A DNA stretch of 64,000 nucleotides from Paraimprobicoccus trichonymphae (lineage in GTDB: Bacteria; Bacillota; Clostridia; Oscillospirales; Acutalibacteraceae): contig AP027925.1 of assembly GCA_036322875.1 (NCBI GenBank), positions 372,001 through 436,000 on the forward strand. The letters are read 5' to 3'. The notes beneath the pieces are model-generated. The model searched no databases. It saw only the letters and a list, made by a program, of their open reading frames with translations, and was not told the DNA's origin. Every line of letters starts with the position of its first letter. Position 1 is the first letter of the stretch. The translations under genes and the position numbers were made by a program. This document shows positions 28,452 through 39,170 of this stretch, in pieces.

Positions 28452-28748
28452 ATGTCAAAAATGATGTGCCCAAAGTGTGGATCAAATGATGTTAATATAA
28501 CTTCAGAAAAAGTAGGATCTAAAACTAAGAAAAAAAGAATGGGAATTCTTTTTATCATAGTTCGCGCTTTCTTGGTATTTATCACATTTGGCCTCTGGCT
28601 TTTAATTGGCGAAAGAAGTGGTTCAGAAAAAACCACGTATAAATACCAAACCATAGCCTTGTGTCAAAAATGCGCTAATCGTTGGAAAGTTAAAAAAAAA
28701 TTTTTAATTATTAAGCCGTCCTTTTCCACATATAGCATGTTATATTAG
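28452..28748 (+). CDS. Zinc-ribbon membrane protein, tail altered by IS
   Basis: An N-terminal CPKCGSNDVNI zinc ribbon and a C-terminal CQKCANRW pair flank one or two membrane helices (ILFIIVRAFLVFITFGLWLL). The frame runs three bases into the insertion sequence at 28746, so the last 15 or so residues may not be original. Clostridia and their phages carry such small proteins; the function is unknown. Confidence 0.6.
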   Translation: MSKMMCPKCGSNDVNITSEKVGSKTKKKRMGILFIIVRAFLVFITFGLWLLIGERSGSEKTTYKYQTIALCQKCANRWKVKKKFLIIKPSFSTYSMLY

Positions 28749-29580
28749 ACATGTCCAAAAACAAGAAGACCAAAATTTCAAATTAATCATAGGAGTCACG
28801 AAAGCGGTATTCGAAAAAATGCTGAAAATCTTAAAAGAAGATTATCAATCGACACATAGAAAAGGTGGGAGGAAGGGACTTTCAATTGAATTCAGATTAA
28901 CAATGGCACTTGAATATTGGCGAGGATACAGAAGTATGCGTCATATGGCTTTGGATTATGAAGTACCAAAATCAACGCTATGCAAATATATAATTTGGGT
29001 GGAAGATGGTATTAAGACGGTCGGAAGAGTTCAAAATCAAAGAGATTAAAGAATGTTTTAAATCCGATAATAATGAAAAAAATAATTTTGAAATGTTGCT
29101 CTTAGATGTTAAAGAACAGCCAATCGAAGTGCCGAAGTACAAACAAAAAGTATCATACTCAGGTAAAAAAAGAGGTACACAACAAAACATCAAATTTTAG
29201 CCAATGCAAAAACACATGAAATACTTGATGTTTTTAATGAAATCGGTGCAACACACGATTTTGTAATATTTAAAAACTCTTTAGACAAAATACTCGGGAA
29301 AGAAGCTAAAATTTATGCAGATAAGGGGTATCAAGGAATTCAAAAATTTTTTCCGAATGCTAAAATACCAAAAAAAGCTACAAAAAATCATCCTCTCACT
29401 GAAGAAGAAATCGTTGAAAATAAGCTTTCAGCACAAATAAACACATTAATAGGGAAATAAAATATTTAGAATTTGTAAAGAAATTTACAGAAACAAAGGA
29501 AAAAGAGGTTTACTCAGGGTCAAATTAATTGCAAGTTTGTATAACCATAGGTTGGATTTTTGAGTTTAGAAGCAGGTCTA
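28746..29580 (+). mobile_element. IS5-like element A copy lacking its start codon
   Basis: Ends TAGACATGTCC (28746) and GAAGCAGGTCTA (29580). The transposase coding part is the most complete in the window: HTH half (LTMALEYWRGYRSMRHMAL), then in a second frame DVFNEIGATHDFVIFKNSLD and YADKGYQGIQKFFP. The element A start codon and the next ten codons are missing, because the sequence jumps from one CAAAAAC to the next CAAAAAC of the usual element. It is therefore not self-mobile. Confidence 0.85.
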
Positions 29581-29877
29581 TTATAGAAAAATAAATTATC
29601 ATTTGTTTGCGAATATCCTTTTGAGTATTTTATGGTTGCGATTGTGTACATTTGAACTTGTTTCTAACCTATTGTTGCGCTGGTTGCCTCCTGATTTGCC
29701 CAACTTGAATACTGTGAAGTTAAGTAATTATATACCCTGTACCAACAAACATTTTCCAAAACATTTGCACCATACCAATGTGAAAATTTTATAGCATAGC
29801 TATGTCAGTGTGTTTTGCTACCTTCAGTTTATTCAACCGTGCTAAAATCCAAATTATTTAGACCTAAACAAACTGGT
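29581..29877. other. Non-coding spacer
   Basis: Lies between the insertion sequence and the intron remnant; no gene is recognised. Confidence 0.4.
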
Positions 29878-30542
29878 GTCGAGTAGACCTGTTATCCATT
29901 TCCTTTTCAAATAAATTTTTGTTTGTGAGTGGGATTATGCCCCTCACAGAACTGTACGTGCCTTATTAAGGCATAAGGCTCTTCACAACCAATCAGTTGA
30001 ACTTACTGTTCTCAAAGTGTTGCTATATTCTTTTCAATTCAGTTATCATTGAATTGCTTACCTCCAGTGTAATTTTCATGTTTTTTTTGAAAGATTGACT
30101 ATTGTGTGGTAACCCCCTCCCTCAAAATACTTTCGTATATTTCTTCGGTACTATGAATTGCTCCGATTGCCTATAAATTTTTTGACATTTCTTGAGTTTT
30201 AACCCTTGTTTTCGCCATACTCTTTTGAGAATTTACAGGCTCTCCCTGGTACGTGTAGTATACTATTGTAAAGCCCCGCCACACTCTTTAACCAAAGTAG
30301 GTTCTCCTCATTTTCGCCTTTTCGAATGATTCTTATCGTCCGCTGCCATATGCACGACACCGACTTCTACTTGACAACTTTCACGAAGTTCAATTACTCC
30401 AGCTTGCGGCTCGCTTTCTCCCCAGTCTACGCTTAAACCTAATGTTACCACTTCGAATCTAAGACTTAGGTAATGAGTGGTTGGCTAGACCTTCTCATGT
30501 TGGATTCCCACCAACTCTATACTACACGTCGAACAAGCACAC
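29878..30542 (-). mobile_element. Group II intron, internally deleted copy
   Basis: On the minus strand it begins GTGTGCTTGTTCGAC and ends at CTACTCGAC. Domain V is at 29949-29981 (GAGCC..GTACAGTTC hairpin). The 5' ribozyme part is present, but nearly the whole reverse transcriptase gene is gone; the jump is near 30030-30050. It is more diverged than the two other copies in the window. Confidence 0.8.
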
Positions 30543-30723
30543 ACACATCCAGTTCCTCGCAAAATCCAAGTTTATTAAAGGAAAACGTTGTTGGGTTCGT
30601 AAAACTAACACTTATGCATATATAACCAAAAGCTTTTGCTTGTTTTCTTGTTTTTTTAAAGTACCGCAGCCATTTGGGTGAATTTTTAGAATAAATCGAA
30701 TCAAGTGCGAAAATCCTTTTCAA
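30543..30723 (-). pseudogene. Possible gene fragment cut by the intron
   Basis: A 60-codon minus-strand frame starting at 30723 (SPKWLRYFKKTRKQAKAFGY) reads up to the intron 5' end. It may be the 5' exon of an interrupted gene, but it is short and matches no known family. The 3' exon is not recognisable at 29877. Confidence 0.25.
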
Positions 30724-31078
30724 AATTTTATGTTTAATCCGATGATTGATTATATATGCAAATTTTCAAATTGTATATGTCTTTAAATTAAAAAATATAA
30801 TCTTTTATTTTATTTTGAGAAAATTGTGCAGTTTTGAATTTAATAAAAGATTTGATAAAGTAAAAAAAAAAATTTTTTCATATTAGAAGTGCTTTCTCCT
30901 TTTATGATAAACGGCTTATTTCTTTAAATTCCACTTATTTTTGTGTGAACAGACTTTAAACAAAACTAATCTTTTAATATAATTTTGAGACTTTTTTTAC
31001 AAATTTTTTATTTGGCTTATTTTTAAATTGATTTGACTATACATAGAATTTAGCATATAAATAAAGTTGGTTTTTAGA
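30724..31078. other. Non-coding stretch
   Basis: Very AT-rich, with no gene seen. It presumably holds the histidine kinase promoter, but no clear -35/-10 pair stands out. Confidence 0.4.
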
Positions 31079-32119
31079 ATGAAAAAATTAAAATTTAAAA
31101 ATTATGTTAATATATCTGTAGTATTAAAAAAATGGATTGTGAACAGCTTGGTTTTCAGTACTTGTTTTATTTTTTTATTTAGTGTTCTTTTTTATTTTTT
31201 AGGTAAAAAATATATAAAAATAGAAAATTTTATAATGTTATCAATAATACTAACTATTTTGATAGTCACTATAGGTTTATATTACTTAAAATCTATTATT
31301 GAAACTGTTAAAGAAATAAATAATAGTGCTAAAGCTATAGCTACAGGAAATTTTAGTACCAAAATTAATAAAAACCATAATGATGAAATAGGAGAACTTT
31401 GTGACACAATAAATTTTATGGCAAAAGAATTAAATGATGCTGAAAAAATTAAAAATGACTTTATTTCCTCAATTTCTCATGAATTAAAAACACCACTTAC
31501 TGCTATAAAAGGTTGGGCGGAAACTATACAAATGGATGGTTCTAATGATACTAAAACAATAAACAAAGGATTGAAAATAATAGTACGTGAAAGTGAAAGA
31601 TTATCTGAAATGGTTGAAGAACTTTTAATTTTTTCTAGACTTAAAAAAGGGAAAACTTCTTCTAATTTAGATAAAATCGACATTTTAGCTGAACTAGGAG
31701 AAGCTGTTTATATTTTTAAAGAAAAAGCAAGAATTGAAAACAAAACTTTAAGTTACAATGAACCAAAAATGTTATCACCTATATTAGGTGACAAAAACAA
31801 AATAAAACAAGTTTTCATAAATGTTTTAGACAACTCCCTTAAATATACTAAACAAAATAATAGTATAAATGTAAGTGTAAAAGAAGAAGATTTTAAAATA
31901 ATAATTAATATAACAGACAACGGTTGTGGAATTTCAAAAGAACACATTAACAAAGTGAAAGAAAAGTTCTATAAGGCAGACTCACAGCAAAGGGGATCAG
32001 GTATAGGCCTTTCTATAGTAGATGAAATAGTTAAACTTCATAAAGGAAATTTCGAAATAATAAGCGAAGAAAACTTTGGCACTTCTGCAATTATTTCTTT
32101 TCCTGTTTTGACGAATTAA
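31079..32119 (+). CDS. Sensor histidine kinase
   Basis: It has 346 residues from the ATG at 31079 (a TTG four codons earlier is less likely). Two membrane helices lie near residues 20-42 and 50-70, with almost no outer loop between them. A HAMP domain follows (AIATGNFSTKI), then the HisKA box SSISHELKTPLTAIKGW with His about 134. The ATPase has the N box VFINVLDNSLKYTKQ, G1 ITDNGCGIS and G2 GSGIGLSIV. The lack of an outer domain means it likely senses within the membrane or through a partner. No response regulator is adjacent, so its partner is unknown. Confidence 0.92.
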   Translation: MKKLKFKNYVNISVVLKKWIVNSLVFSTCFIFLFSVLFYFLGKKYIKIENFIMLSIILTILIVTIGLYYLKSIIETVKEINNSAKAIATGNFSTKINKNHNDEIGELCDTINFMAKELNDAEKIKNDFISSISHELKTPLTAIKGWAETIQMDGSNDTKTINKGLKIIVRESERLSEMVEELLIFSRLKKGKTSSNLDKIDILAELGEAVYIFKEKARIENKTLSYNEPKMLSPILGDKNKIKQVFINVLDNSLKYTKQNNSINVSVKEEDFKIIINITDNGCGISKEHINKVKEKFYKADSQQRGSGIGLSIVDEIVKLHKGNFEIISEENFGTSAIISFPVLTN

Positions 32120-32140
32120 CTTTTTATTTTATAAGCGAAT

Positions 32141-32818
32141 TTAATAACCCATTATTTCTAAAGTTTTTTTTGCGGCATTTTGCTCTGCTTCCTTTTTACT
32201 TCTTCCAGCGCCAACACCTACAGTGTTACTGTTTATTCTGACTTCAACTGTAAAAATTTTATTATGATCAGGTCCTTTTTGATCCGTAAGAATATATTTT
32301 ATAACTTCTTCTGGATTTTTTTGTGCAATTTCTTGCAAACTCGTTTTATAATCACAAAATTTGTCTAAACTAGCATTATTTATTTCTGGAATTATGAATT
32401 TTAAAACAAAATTTTCAGCATATTTGATGTTTCCATCTAAATAAATAGCTGCTGTTAAAGATTCAAAAACATCTGCAAGTATCGAAACCCTCTTTTCGCC
32501 TCCAGATTTTTTTTCTCCGTTACTCAATCTTAAATATTTGCCTACATTTAATTTTTGAGAAAATTTGCATAGTGTTTTTTCACAAACTAAAGAAGCCCTA
32601 AGTTTAGTTAAATCACCTTCTGGCAAATTTGGACAATTCAAAAATATATAATCAGAAGTTATTAGCCCTAACACAGAGTCTCCTAAAAACTCGAGTCTTT
32701 CATAGCTTTCATTTTTATTATTTGTTTCATGAGAATACGAAGAATGAGTGAGTGCCATTTCTAAATATTTCTTGTTTTTAAAAATATAATCTAAATCTTT
32801 TTCTAATTCTTCTAACAT
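32141..32818 (-). CDS. rnc: Ribonuclease III
   Basis: Double-strand-specific endonuclease for rRNA processing. It has 225 residues. The signature RLEFLGDSVLGL and the second acidic site DVFESLTAAIYLDG carry the catalytic Glu/Asp residues. The C-terminal dsRNA-binding domain ends with GRSKKEAEQNAAKKTLE. It is convergent with the kinase gene (21-base gap). Length and order are normal. Confidence 0.96.
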   Translation of the reverse strand: MLEELEKDLDYIFKNKKYLEMALTHSSYSHETNNKNESYERLEFLGDSVLGLITSDYIFLNCPNLPEGDLTKLRASLVCEKTLCKFSQKLNVGKYLRLSNGEKKSGGEKRVSILADVFESLTAAIYLDGNIKYAENFVLKFIIPEINNASLDKFCDYKTSLQEIAQKNPEEVIKYILTDQKGPDHNKIFTVEVRINSNTVGVGAGRSKKEAEQNAAKKTLEIMGY

Positions 32819-33049
32819 ATTTTTATTTTACATTTTAATTCAAATAATTGCAACAATATTTTGCAAAGTGAGAAAAAAAGGAAAAATATTTCAACAGCAA
32901 TCAAAACTATATTTTACCTGAAAAAATAATGGTACTGCACATTTATTTTGAGTAATAATATTGACAAGCATTTTTATGAGTTTAGCCGTGAGTTAGTGGC
33001 AACAAACTTTACATAAATTAACAAATGTTTGACAAAATTCAAAATAATA

Positions 33050-33153
33050 TGCCCCATCTCCCGCTTAGCTAAAGATCAAACATTTTTTGATTCTGCTACT
33101 ATTCGCGCTCCATTTCATTTCAAGCGTTAATTTCAGTAAGCCACACGGTACTT
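33050..33153 (-). repeat. IS605-type right end, diverged copy
   Basis: On the minus strand: TACCGTGTGGCTTACTG, CGCTTGAAATGAAATGGAGC, then GATCTTTAGCTAAGCGGGAG. It shares the first half with the other right ends, and the CTTTAGC/AAGC hairpin with the copy at 53798. No tnpB is nearby. Confidence 0.45.
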
Positions 33154-33206
33154 GTTTGTAGAGAAACAAATCAAATCACAAAACCATTAATTAAGTATTA
33201 AAGGCT

Positions 33207-33540
33207 CTATATATTGCTTTTAAAATTGTTAATAGTTGTTTCTGCTTTAGCTTCAACAATTCCTGATGCTATTCTAGGATTTCCGCCACCTTTTCCGCTT
33301 AAATTTTCAAATAATTTATTTAACAGTTCATTAGCAAAAATTTTATTTTTATAAATATTACCAACAGTTATAATAATCTGATTTTTATCTTCATTTTCTA
33401 TAATACATAACAAAACAATATTTTTTTTGTCTGAAAAATTTTTCAAATCTTCTTTTAAATTTTTGTAGTTTTTTTCAGTCATTACAAATCCAAAATTAAT
33501 ATTATTTTTTTCAAAATAACTTGTATTGTTAAAATTTAAT
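33207..33540 (-). pseudogene. alaS: alaS fragment (alanyl-tRNA synthetase C-terminus)
   Basis: The open frame from about 33540 reads about 110 residues ending with LLNKLFENLSGKGGGNPRIA, which is the C-terminal DHHA1 domain of alanyl-tRNA synthetase (Gly-rich GGGNPRxA motif). The catalytic, tRNA-binding and editing domains are absent; the frame begins right where the truncated group II intron ends. A working alaS must be elsewhere if this is a living lineage. This is probably a deletion scar. Confidence 0.75.
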
Positions 33541-34829
33541 TACTTTGCTTTTACTTTCAGATAGTTCTAATCCAAACTTTGCTAATCTCACTTTCAAATC
33601 GTTATAGAACCTCCTTGCATCATTTTCAAATTGGAAACAAAATACGGTATCATCAGCATATCTTACCATCGATGCCACACCACGACTCGTACGTGTAACT
33701 ACTTTGTCGAACCATATGTCTATCACATAGTGAAGATATATATTCGCAAATATCGGTGATCAAAATTCTCCTTGAGGAGTACCTTTGTCTGTCTCGTAAA
33801 ATTTGCTTTCTTCCATTATCCCGGCATTTAAAAATCTTTTTATATATCGCAGAAAATTTTTGTCTTCTATTTCATGTTTCAGAAATTTCATCATCCAGTC
33901 ATGATTCACATTGTCAAAGAGCCCTTTTATATCAGCATCTACGACCCATTTAGTTTTTCCCATCAGCTTGTCATCCAAATATTTTACCGCTTGATGACAG
34001 TTCCGACCCTTTCTAAATTCATATGAATAATCATAAAATTTTGGCTCGTATATTGCGTTTAATATTTCAGCAAATACTCCCTGAACCTGTCTTCATACGC
34101 TGGTATTCCGAGCGGTCTCAACCCGCTACTGCCCACTTTTTCAATGTAGACTCTTCTTACCGGTTTTGGTCTATAGCTGAATTTTCTCATCTGCATAATA
34201 AGTTTCTCGGCGTTGGCTTGTAGATCCGTTTCATATTTATCCTTTGAAACTTTATCTATTCCGACCGCTTTGTCTCTCACTTGCTCCATATGAATTTCCT
34301 TGACTGTGTTCACATTAACTAGATGCATCAGTGTCTGAATTTTTCGGTTTGGATACTTTCCTACGAGTTGCTCTATTCTTTCCAATCCAGTTATCATTGA
34401 ATTGCTTACATCCAGTGTAATTTTCATGTTTCCTTGAAAAGATTGACTATTGTGGCAATCCCTTCCCTCCACATACTTTCATATATTTCTTCGGTACTAC
34501 GAATTGCTCCGACTGCCTATAAATCCTTTGACTTTTCTTGGGCTTTACCCCTTGTTCTCGCCACGCTCTTTGACCACGGTAGGTTCCCTCATTCTCGCCT
34601 TTTCGAATGACTCTTATTGCCTGCTGCCACATGTACGGCATCGGCTCCTACTTGACAACTTTCACGAGGCTCAATCACTTCAGCTTTCGCTTGCGGCTCG
34701 CTTTCTCCCCAGTCTACGCTTAAACCTAATGTTACCATTTTGGCTCCAAGACTTACGTAATGAGTGGTTGGCTAGACCTTCTCATGTTGGATTCCCACCA
34801 ACTTTACACTACTCACCGAACAGGCGCAC
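33532..34829 (-). mobile_element. Group II intron, 3'-truncated copy
   Basis: It begins GTGCGCCTGTTCGG at 34829 on the minus strand and carries the 5' ribozyme region and most of the reverse transcriptase (KWVVDADIKGLFDNVNHDWM, VRYADDTVFCF). It stops abruptly at 33532 next to the alaS fragment; the maturase and domains V-VI are lost. It is almost identical to 58026-59323, including the same frame loss after GIPAYEDR and the same TGA after TPQGEF. Confidence 0.9.
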
Positions 34830-34869
34830 ACATATCAAATTTCATTCTAGTGTGAACAAATTTTGTGAA

Positions 34870-36012
34870 TTATACAATAATATACAAGCTGTACTCAGGC
34901 AAATATATAAAATCTGCTTTGTTATAATCAACTAATGTCCGAAGAGGAATGTATATTCCGTCTATTTCTTCTTTTCTCGATAAATTGATTGTTTCTATAG
35001 AAATATTTTTTATTTTATCGTCAAAATAAGCAATTTTTTCTCCTATTACGAATTCTAGTTTGTTTTCTGAGGATTTTAGAGCAATAACAGTTTCGTCTTT
35101 TTCAATAGAAACCTCGTATTTAAATAAATTACCAACATCTTTAGCAGATATTAAAATAATATCATTATATTTTATAGGTGGATCGTTTAATATATAGTTA
35201 GTGTATTTATTATCTAAAAATATTATTTGTTCCGGATAGATTAAATTTGACTGCTTATAATAGTAATAAAATTTTTCAGAATAATTTGATAAATGATCAT
35301 ACAATTCATCAGAATATTTATATCTCTCAAAGGATTTTAAATTATTTATTGTACTATCTAAATCCTCAATTAAATTTATCGGGCAGTCGATTGTATATAT
35401 TTTTGTCTTTAGTTCATATAATAAAATAACATTTACAATATATGCTAGTTTGGGATTTAAGTCGCTAGTGTTTAAAATTTTTTCGATTTTTAGTAAAGAT
35501 TCTGATATTTTTTCCAAATTTTTATCTTCCAAATCTTTAATAATATTCATGGTATTTTCAGATATAACATTTTCTAAACTTTCTAAATCAAAATCTTCTT
35601 TTTCTTCGCTTTCTTGTATTTTTTTAAGACTTTCATCCGAAATTTTCATAGATTCTAATTGTTTTTCTTTGATTTCTAAATCTCTTTGTGATTCTAATAT
35701 TTCTTTTTTTTTTATCGCATATTCTTTTAGTTTTTCATTTTTCAATACTTCTGCTTTTATTATGATTTTATCTAATTTTGCAATGCTATCTTCAACACAT
35801 TTCAATTTTCCCAATTCTTCTAATATTTTATTAGTTTTTTCTTCATTTAAATTATCTTCTTGTGAATTATTTTCCTGACTTGAAATTTCACTGTTATCTT
35901 CAAAATTTCCATAATTTTCATTTTCTTCTGCGAAGATGAAAATTGAAAATGTTAAGATTACCATTAATAGAAAAAACTTTAATAAACTTAATAATTTATC
36001 GTATCTAATCAT
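34870..36012 (-). CDS. Exported coiled-coil protein with copper-amine-oxidase-like stalk domain
   Basis: It has 380 residues. A signal peptide (FLLMVILTFSIFIFAEE) is followed by an acidic linker and a long Glu/Lys helical region, about 45-190, typical of coiled coil. The C-terminal 110 residues resemble the 'copper amine oxidase N-terminal' stalk repeats of Clostridia (DPPIKYNDIILISAKDVGN, then GIYIPLRTLVDYNKADFIYL). These domains are common in surface proteins and bind neither copper nor amine. The gene ends 41 bases from the intron 5' end. The binding target is unknown. Confidence 0.75.
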   Translation of the reverse strand: MIRYDKLLSLLKFFLLMVILTFSIFIFAEENENYGNFEDNSEISSQENNSQEDNLNEEKTNKILEELGKLKCVEDSIAKLDKIIIKAEVLKNEKLKEYAIKKKEILESQRDLEIKEKQLESMKISDESLKKIQESEEKEDFDLESLENVISENTMNIIKDLEDKNLEKISESLLKIEKILNTSDLNPKLAYIVNVILLYELKTKIYTIDCPINLIEDLDSTINNLKSFERYKYSDELYDHLSNYSEKFYYYYKQSNLIYPEQIIFLDNKYTNYILNDPPIKYNDIILISAKDVGNLFKYEVSIEKDETVIALKSSENKLEFVIGEKIAYFDDKIKNISIETINLSRKEEIDGIYIPLRTLVDYNKADFIYLPEYSLYIIV

Positions 36013-36567
36013 AAAAAATCCTCCCGCTGAAAAACTTATAATTATTATATCAAAATATTATTTTTCAAGATATATATTTATAAAATGTTGCTATTTTATT
36101 CAACCAAGAAATTTGTAGTAATTATAATTTTAAAATTAATCTCATTTGAATATTTCTTCACTTTACCTTATTGCTTTAACAAAATGGCTCAATAAAACCT
36201 ACAATATTTATAAATTTTTTTATTAAAACATAAAGGAAACTTTAACTAAAATCTGTTCACATGAAATAAAATTTATTATAACAAGAACAATAAATAAAAC
36301 TTGCCATCAAAACCTAATAATCTAGGAGTTATCGCAAATAACGTTCTAGAAATGAAAATTCGCACACAATTTGTGTACAACTAAATCGACGAACAAAATG
36401 GAACACTAAAAAATAACAACAAATAATTAGTTTTTAACGTAAACTTTTATTTTCTCGCAATTTTTATTTTTAAAATTTTATACAATTCTATCATAAAAAT
36501 TTAACTTTAATGTAATTTATTTTCTAATTGTTTTCTAAAATTTACCAAAAATTTTTTTTTTAAATGC
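36013..36567. other. Non-coding stretch
   Basis: AT-rich, with no gene or RNA recognised. It must contain the promoter of the exported protein gene. Confidence 0.45.
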
Positions 36568-37443
36568 TAGACCTGTTTCTAAACTCAAAAACCTAACCTA
36601 TGATTATACAAACTTACAATTAATTTGACCCTGAGTAAACCTCTTTTTTCTTTGTTTCTGTAAATTTCTTTACAAATTCTAAATATTTTTATTTCTCTAT
36701 TAATGTGTTCATTTGTGCTAAAAGCTTATTTTCAACGATTTCTTCTTCAGTGAGAGGATGATTTTTTGTAGCTTTTTTTGGTATTTTAGCATTCGGAAAA
36801 AATTTTTGAATTCCTTGATACCCCTTATCTACATAAATTTTAACTTTTTTCCCGAGTATTTTGGCTAAAGAATTTTTAAATATTACAAAATCGTGTGTTG
36901 CGCCGATTGCATTAAAAACGTCAAGTATTTCATGTGTTTTTGCATTGGCTAAAATTTGATATTTTGTTGTGTACCTCTTTTTTTACCTGAGTATGATACT
37001 TTTTGTTTGTACTTCGGGGCTGTTCTTCAACATCTAAGAGCAACATTTCAAAATTATTTTTTTCAGTATTATCGGATTTAAAACGTTTTTTAATCTCTTT
37101 GATCTTGAACTATTCCGACCGTCTTAACACATCTTCCACCCAAATTATATATTTGTATAGCGTTGATTTTGGTACTTTATAATCCAAAGCCATGTGACGC
37201 ATACTTCTGTATTTTCGCCAATATTCAAGTGCCATTGTTAATCTGAATTCAACCGAAAGTACCTTTTTTTCGCCTTTTCTGTGTGTTGATTGATAATATT
37301 TTTTTAAGATTTTCAGCATTTTTTCGAATACCGCTTTTGTGACTCCTGTGATTAATTTGAAATTTTGGTCTTCTTGTTTTTGTGTTTTTTCATACTTATT
37401 CATTTGTTTATTTTACCATTTCTTTTGTTTGTGGACAGGTCTA
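36568..37443 (-). mobile_element. IS5-like element A
   Basis: Complete ends TAGACCTGTTTCTAAACTC and GTGGACAGGTCTA. The first open frame (97 residues, starting at 37403 with MNKYEKTQKQEDQN) is intact to a stop. The second, catalytic half is frameshifted in several places. It forms the outer part of the left arm of the inverted island. Confidence 0.88.
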
Positions 37444-37824
37444 ATAAAAGATCATCTAGAGAAACGGGCTTAATTATCAGCATTCACGAAGAGAAAGGTT
37501 CAGTCCACGATTTATACATTTTTAAAAAGAGTAAATATCATTTTTTGAAAAATATTTTGCTCATCGGTGGCGAAAGATATCAAGGCATAAAATTGTATCA
37601 CTCAAACAGTTTGACTCATTACAAAAAACTTAAAAACGGCGAATTTACCAAATATCAAAAGTGGTTTAATTCTCAAATTGGAAATTACAAAATTCATATT
37701 GAGCACGCATAAAACGATTCAAAATTTTGCAATATTGCTATCGTAATAAACAAAAAAACATTTACTTCTCATTTCTTTAATTTTAGGTATTTATAACTTT
37801 GAGCTAGGTTTTAGGACAGGTCTA
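37444..37824 (+). mobile_element. IS5-like element B, 3' part
   Basis: Encodes SIHEEKGSVHDLYIFKKSKY, then LLIGGERYQGIKLYH and a final IHIEHA: the C-terminal half of a DDE transposase different from element A. The right end TTAGGACAGGTCTA has the same terminal bases as element A. The same truncated piece with the same junction to A occurs in inverse at 43973-44343. Confidence 0.8.
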
Positions 37825-38162
37825 CTGTATCGAGCTTTTTTAATATATCGAATTTTAAACCATGATGGTAACGATTAAAAAATAAATGAATATACTGATT
37901 ATATGTACAACTATATCGTAATTAATAAAATTTTTTATTATATAAAAAGTAATTAAAAAAATAAAGTAATTAAAAATAAAAAATTAGTCGTTAAATTACT
38001 TGTTCTATTAATGATTACTATATTTCCCTATTACAAAATTCTATTCAAGTGGGCAAATGTTAAAAAAATCAGTATTATAGTTAGTTCAAATATTTGTGAA
38101 ATAATAGCGTTTTGAGTTGAAACAAATAAAGTTGTTAATTACATGGAGTATTAAAAATACGA
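37825..38162. other. Non-coding stretch
   Basis: AT-rich, no gene seen. It lies between elements B and C. Confidence 0.45.
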
Positions 38163-39016
38163 TAAGAACTTGTTTAATATCTTTTCAAAATTTGTCGTAA
38201 AGTTGCATGATAAAGGAAAATCATAAAGGGGCGAAAATGATTGCGAGTAACATATCAAAATGATGTAACAAAGGAACAATTTGAAGAAATTAGAAAAGAA
38301 CTTGAAAACAGTAGCAAGACAACATATCCTATGGATTACAATTTATATGATATATTTTGTGTGGTGCTTTATCTCTTGAAAGAAGAGGATGTAGATGGTG
38401 TTCATTACTGCATGATTTCCCGCAATGGAGCGCAATTTTAAAAAGTGGTCTAAAAAGCGCGAAGATAAAACTAGTATTCTAGATGATATGCTGCGAAAAA
38501 TTGTGCAAACAGAACGTATTGCGGATGATAAAAATTCAAAAACAACAATGATAATTGTAAATTCCAAAAGTGTAAAAAATTCTGATACAGCCGACGAAAA
38601 AGGTTATGATAGGGGGAAAAAAAATATCAGGAATTAAAATTCATTTAGGCGTAGACACAAAAGGGCTTACCACATGCAATACATGTTACAACCGCTAATA
38701 TTACTGACCTGTGATGGAGCACTTGAAATGTTAGAATTATGCGTCTCAAATTTATCGAGAGTCATCAAAGTTCGGTATGCTGGAAGAAATTTTGCTAATG
38801 CGGTTAAAATTCTTATTGGAACTGCGGTTGAAGTGGTTGAGCGTAATGAATTTGCTATAATTTTTAGACGTTGGACAGTTGAAAGAACACAAATGCTTGG
38901 CTAGATAAGTTTCGTCGTCTTTGAAAAAACTGTGAACGTAAGTTATACACTACACATCAAATGGTTATTCTTGCTCTTGTTTTGCTCTTACTAAAAAGAT
39001 GTTAAACAGGTCTTAG
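38163..39016 (+). mobile_element. IS5-like element C, frameshifted copy
   Basis: Terminal inverted repeats TAAGAACTTGTTTAATATC and (read inward) CTAAGACCTGTTTAACATC. The transposase is of the IS5/IS427 type: KEQFEEIRKELENSS, NSKSVKNSDTADEKGYD and RRWTVERT. It is broken near 38395, 38620 and 38900. A truncated copy (40738) and another broken copy (42927) follow in the same orientation. Confidence 0.85.
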
Positions 39017-39170
39017 CATGTTCTCTTATTTGATAAATGATTCTAATTTAACTCAATTGTTAAATTTTTATAACATTTTGTGGAATTTTCGTGATTAATT
39101 ATAAAAAAATTATTGTATTTTGACAATTTATATGGTACTATGCCTTAAACTTGTAAAGAGGTAACTTAAT

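Noticed and set aside
33756..34223. Plus-strand open frames over the intron
   Set aside because: They are antisense to the reverse transcriptase and occur identically in the second intron copy.
35450..35878. 142-codon plus-strand Ser/Phe-rich frame
   Set aside because: Antisense of the Glu/Lys coiled-coil region of the exported stalk-domain protein.
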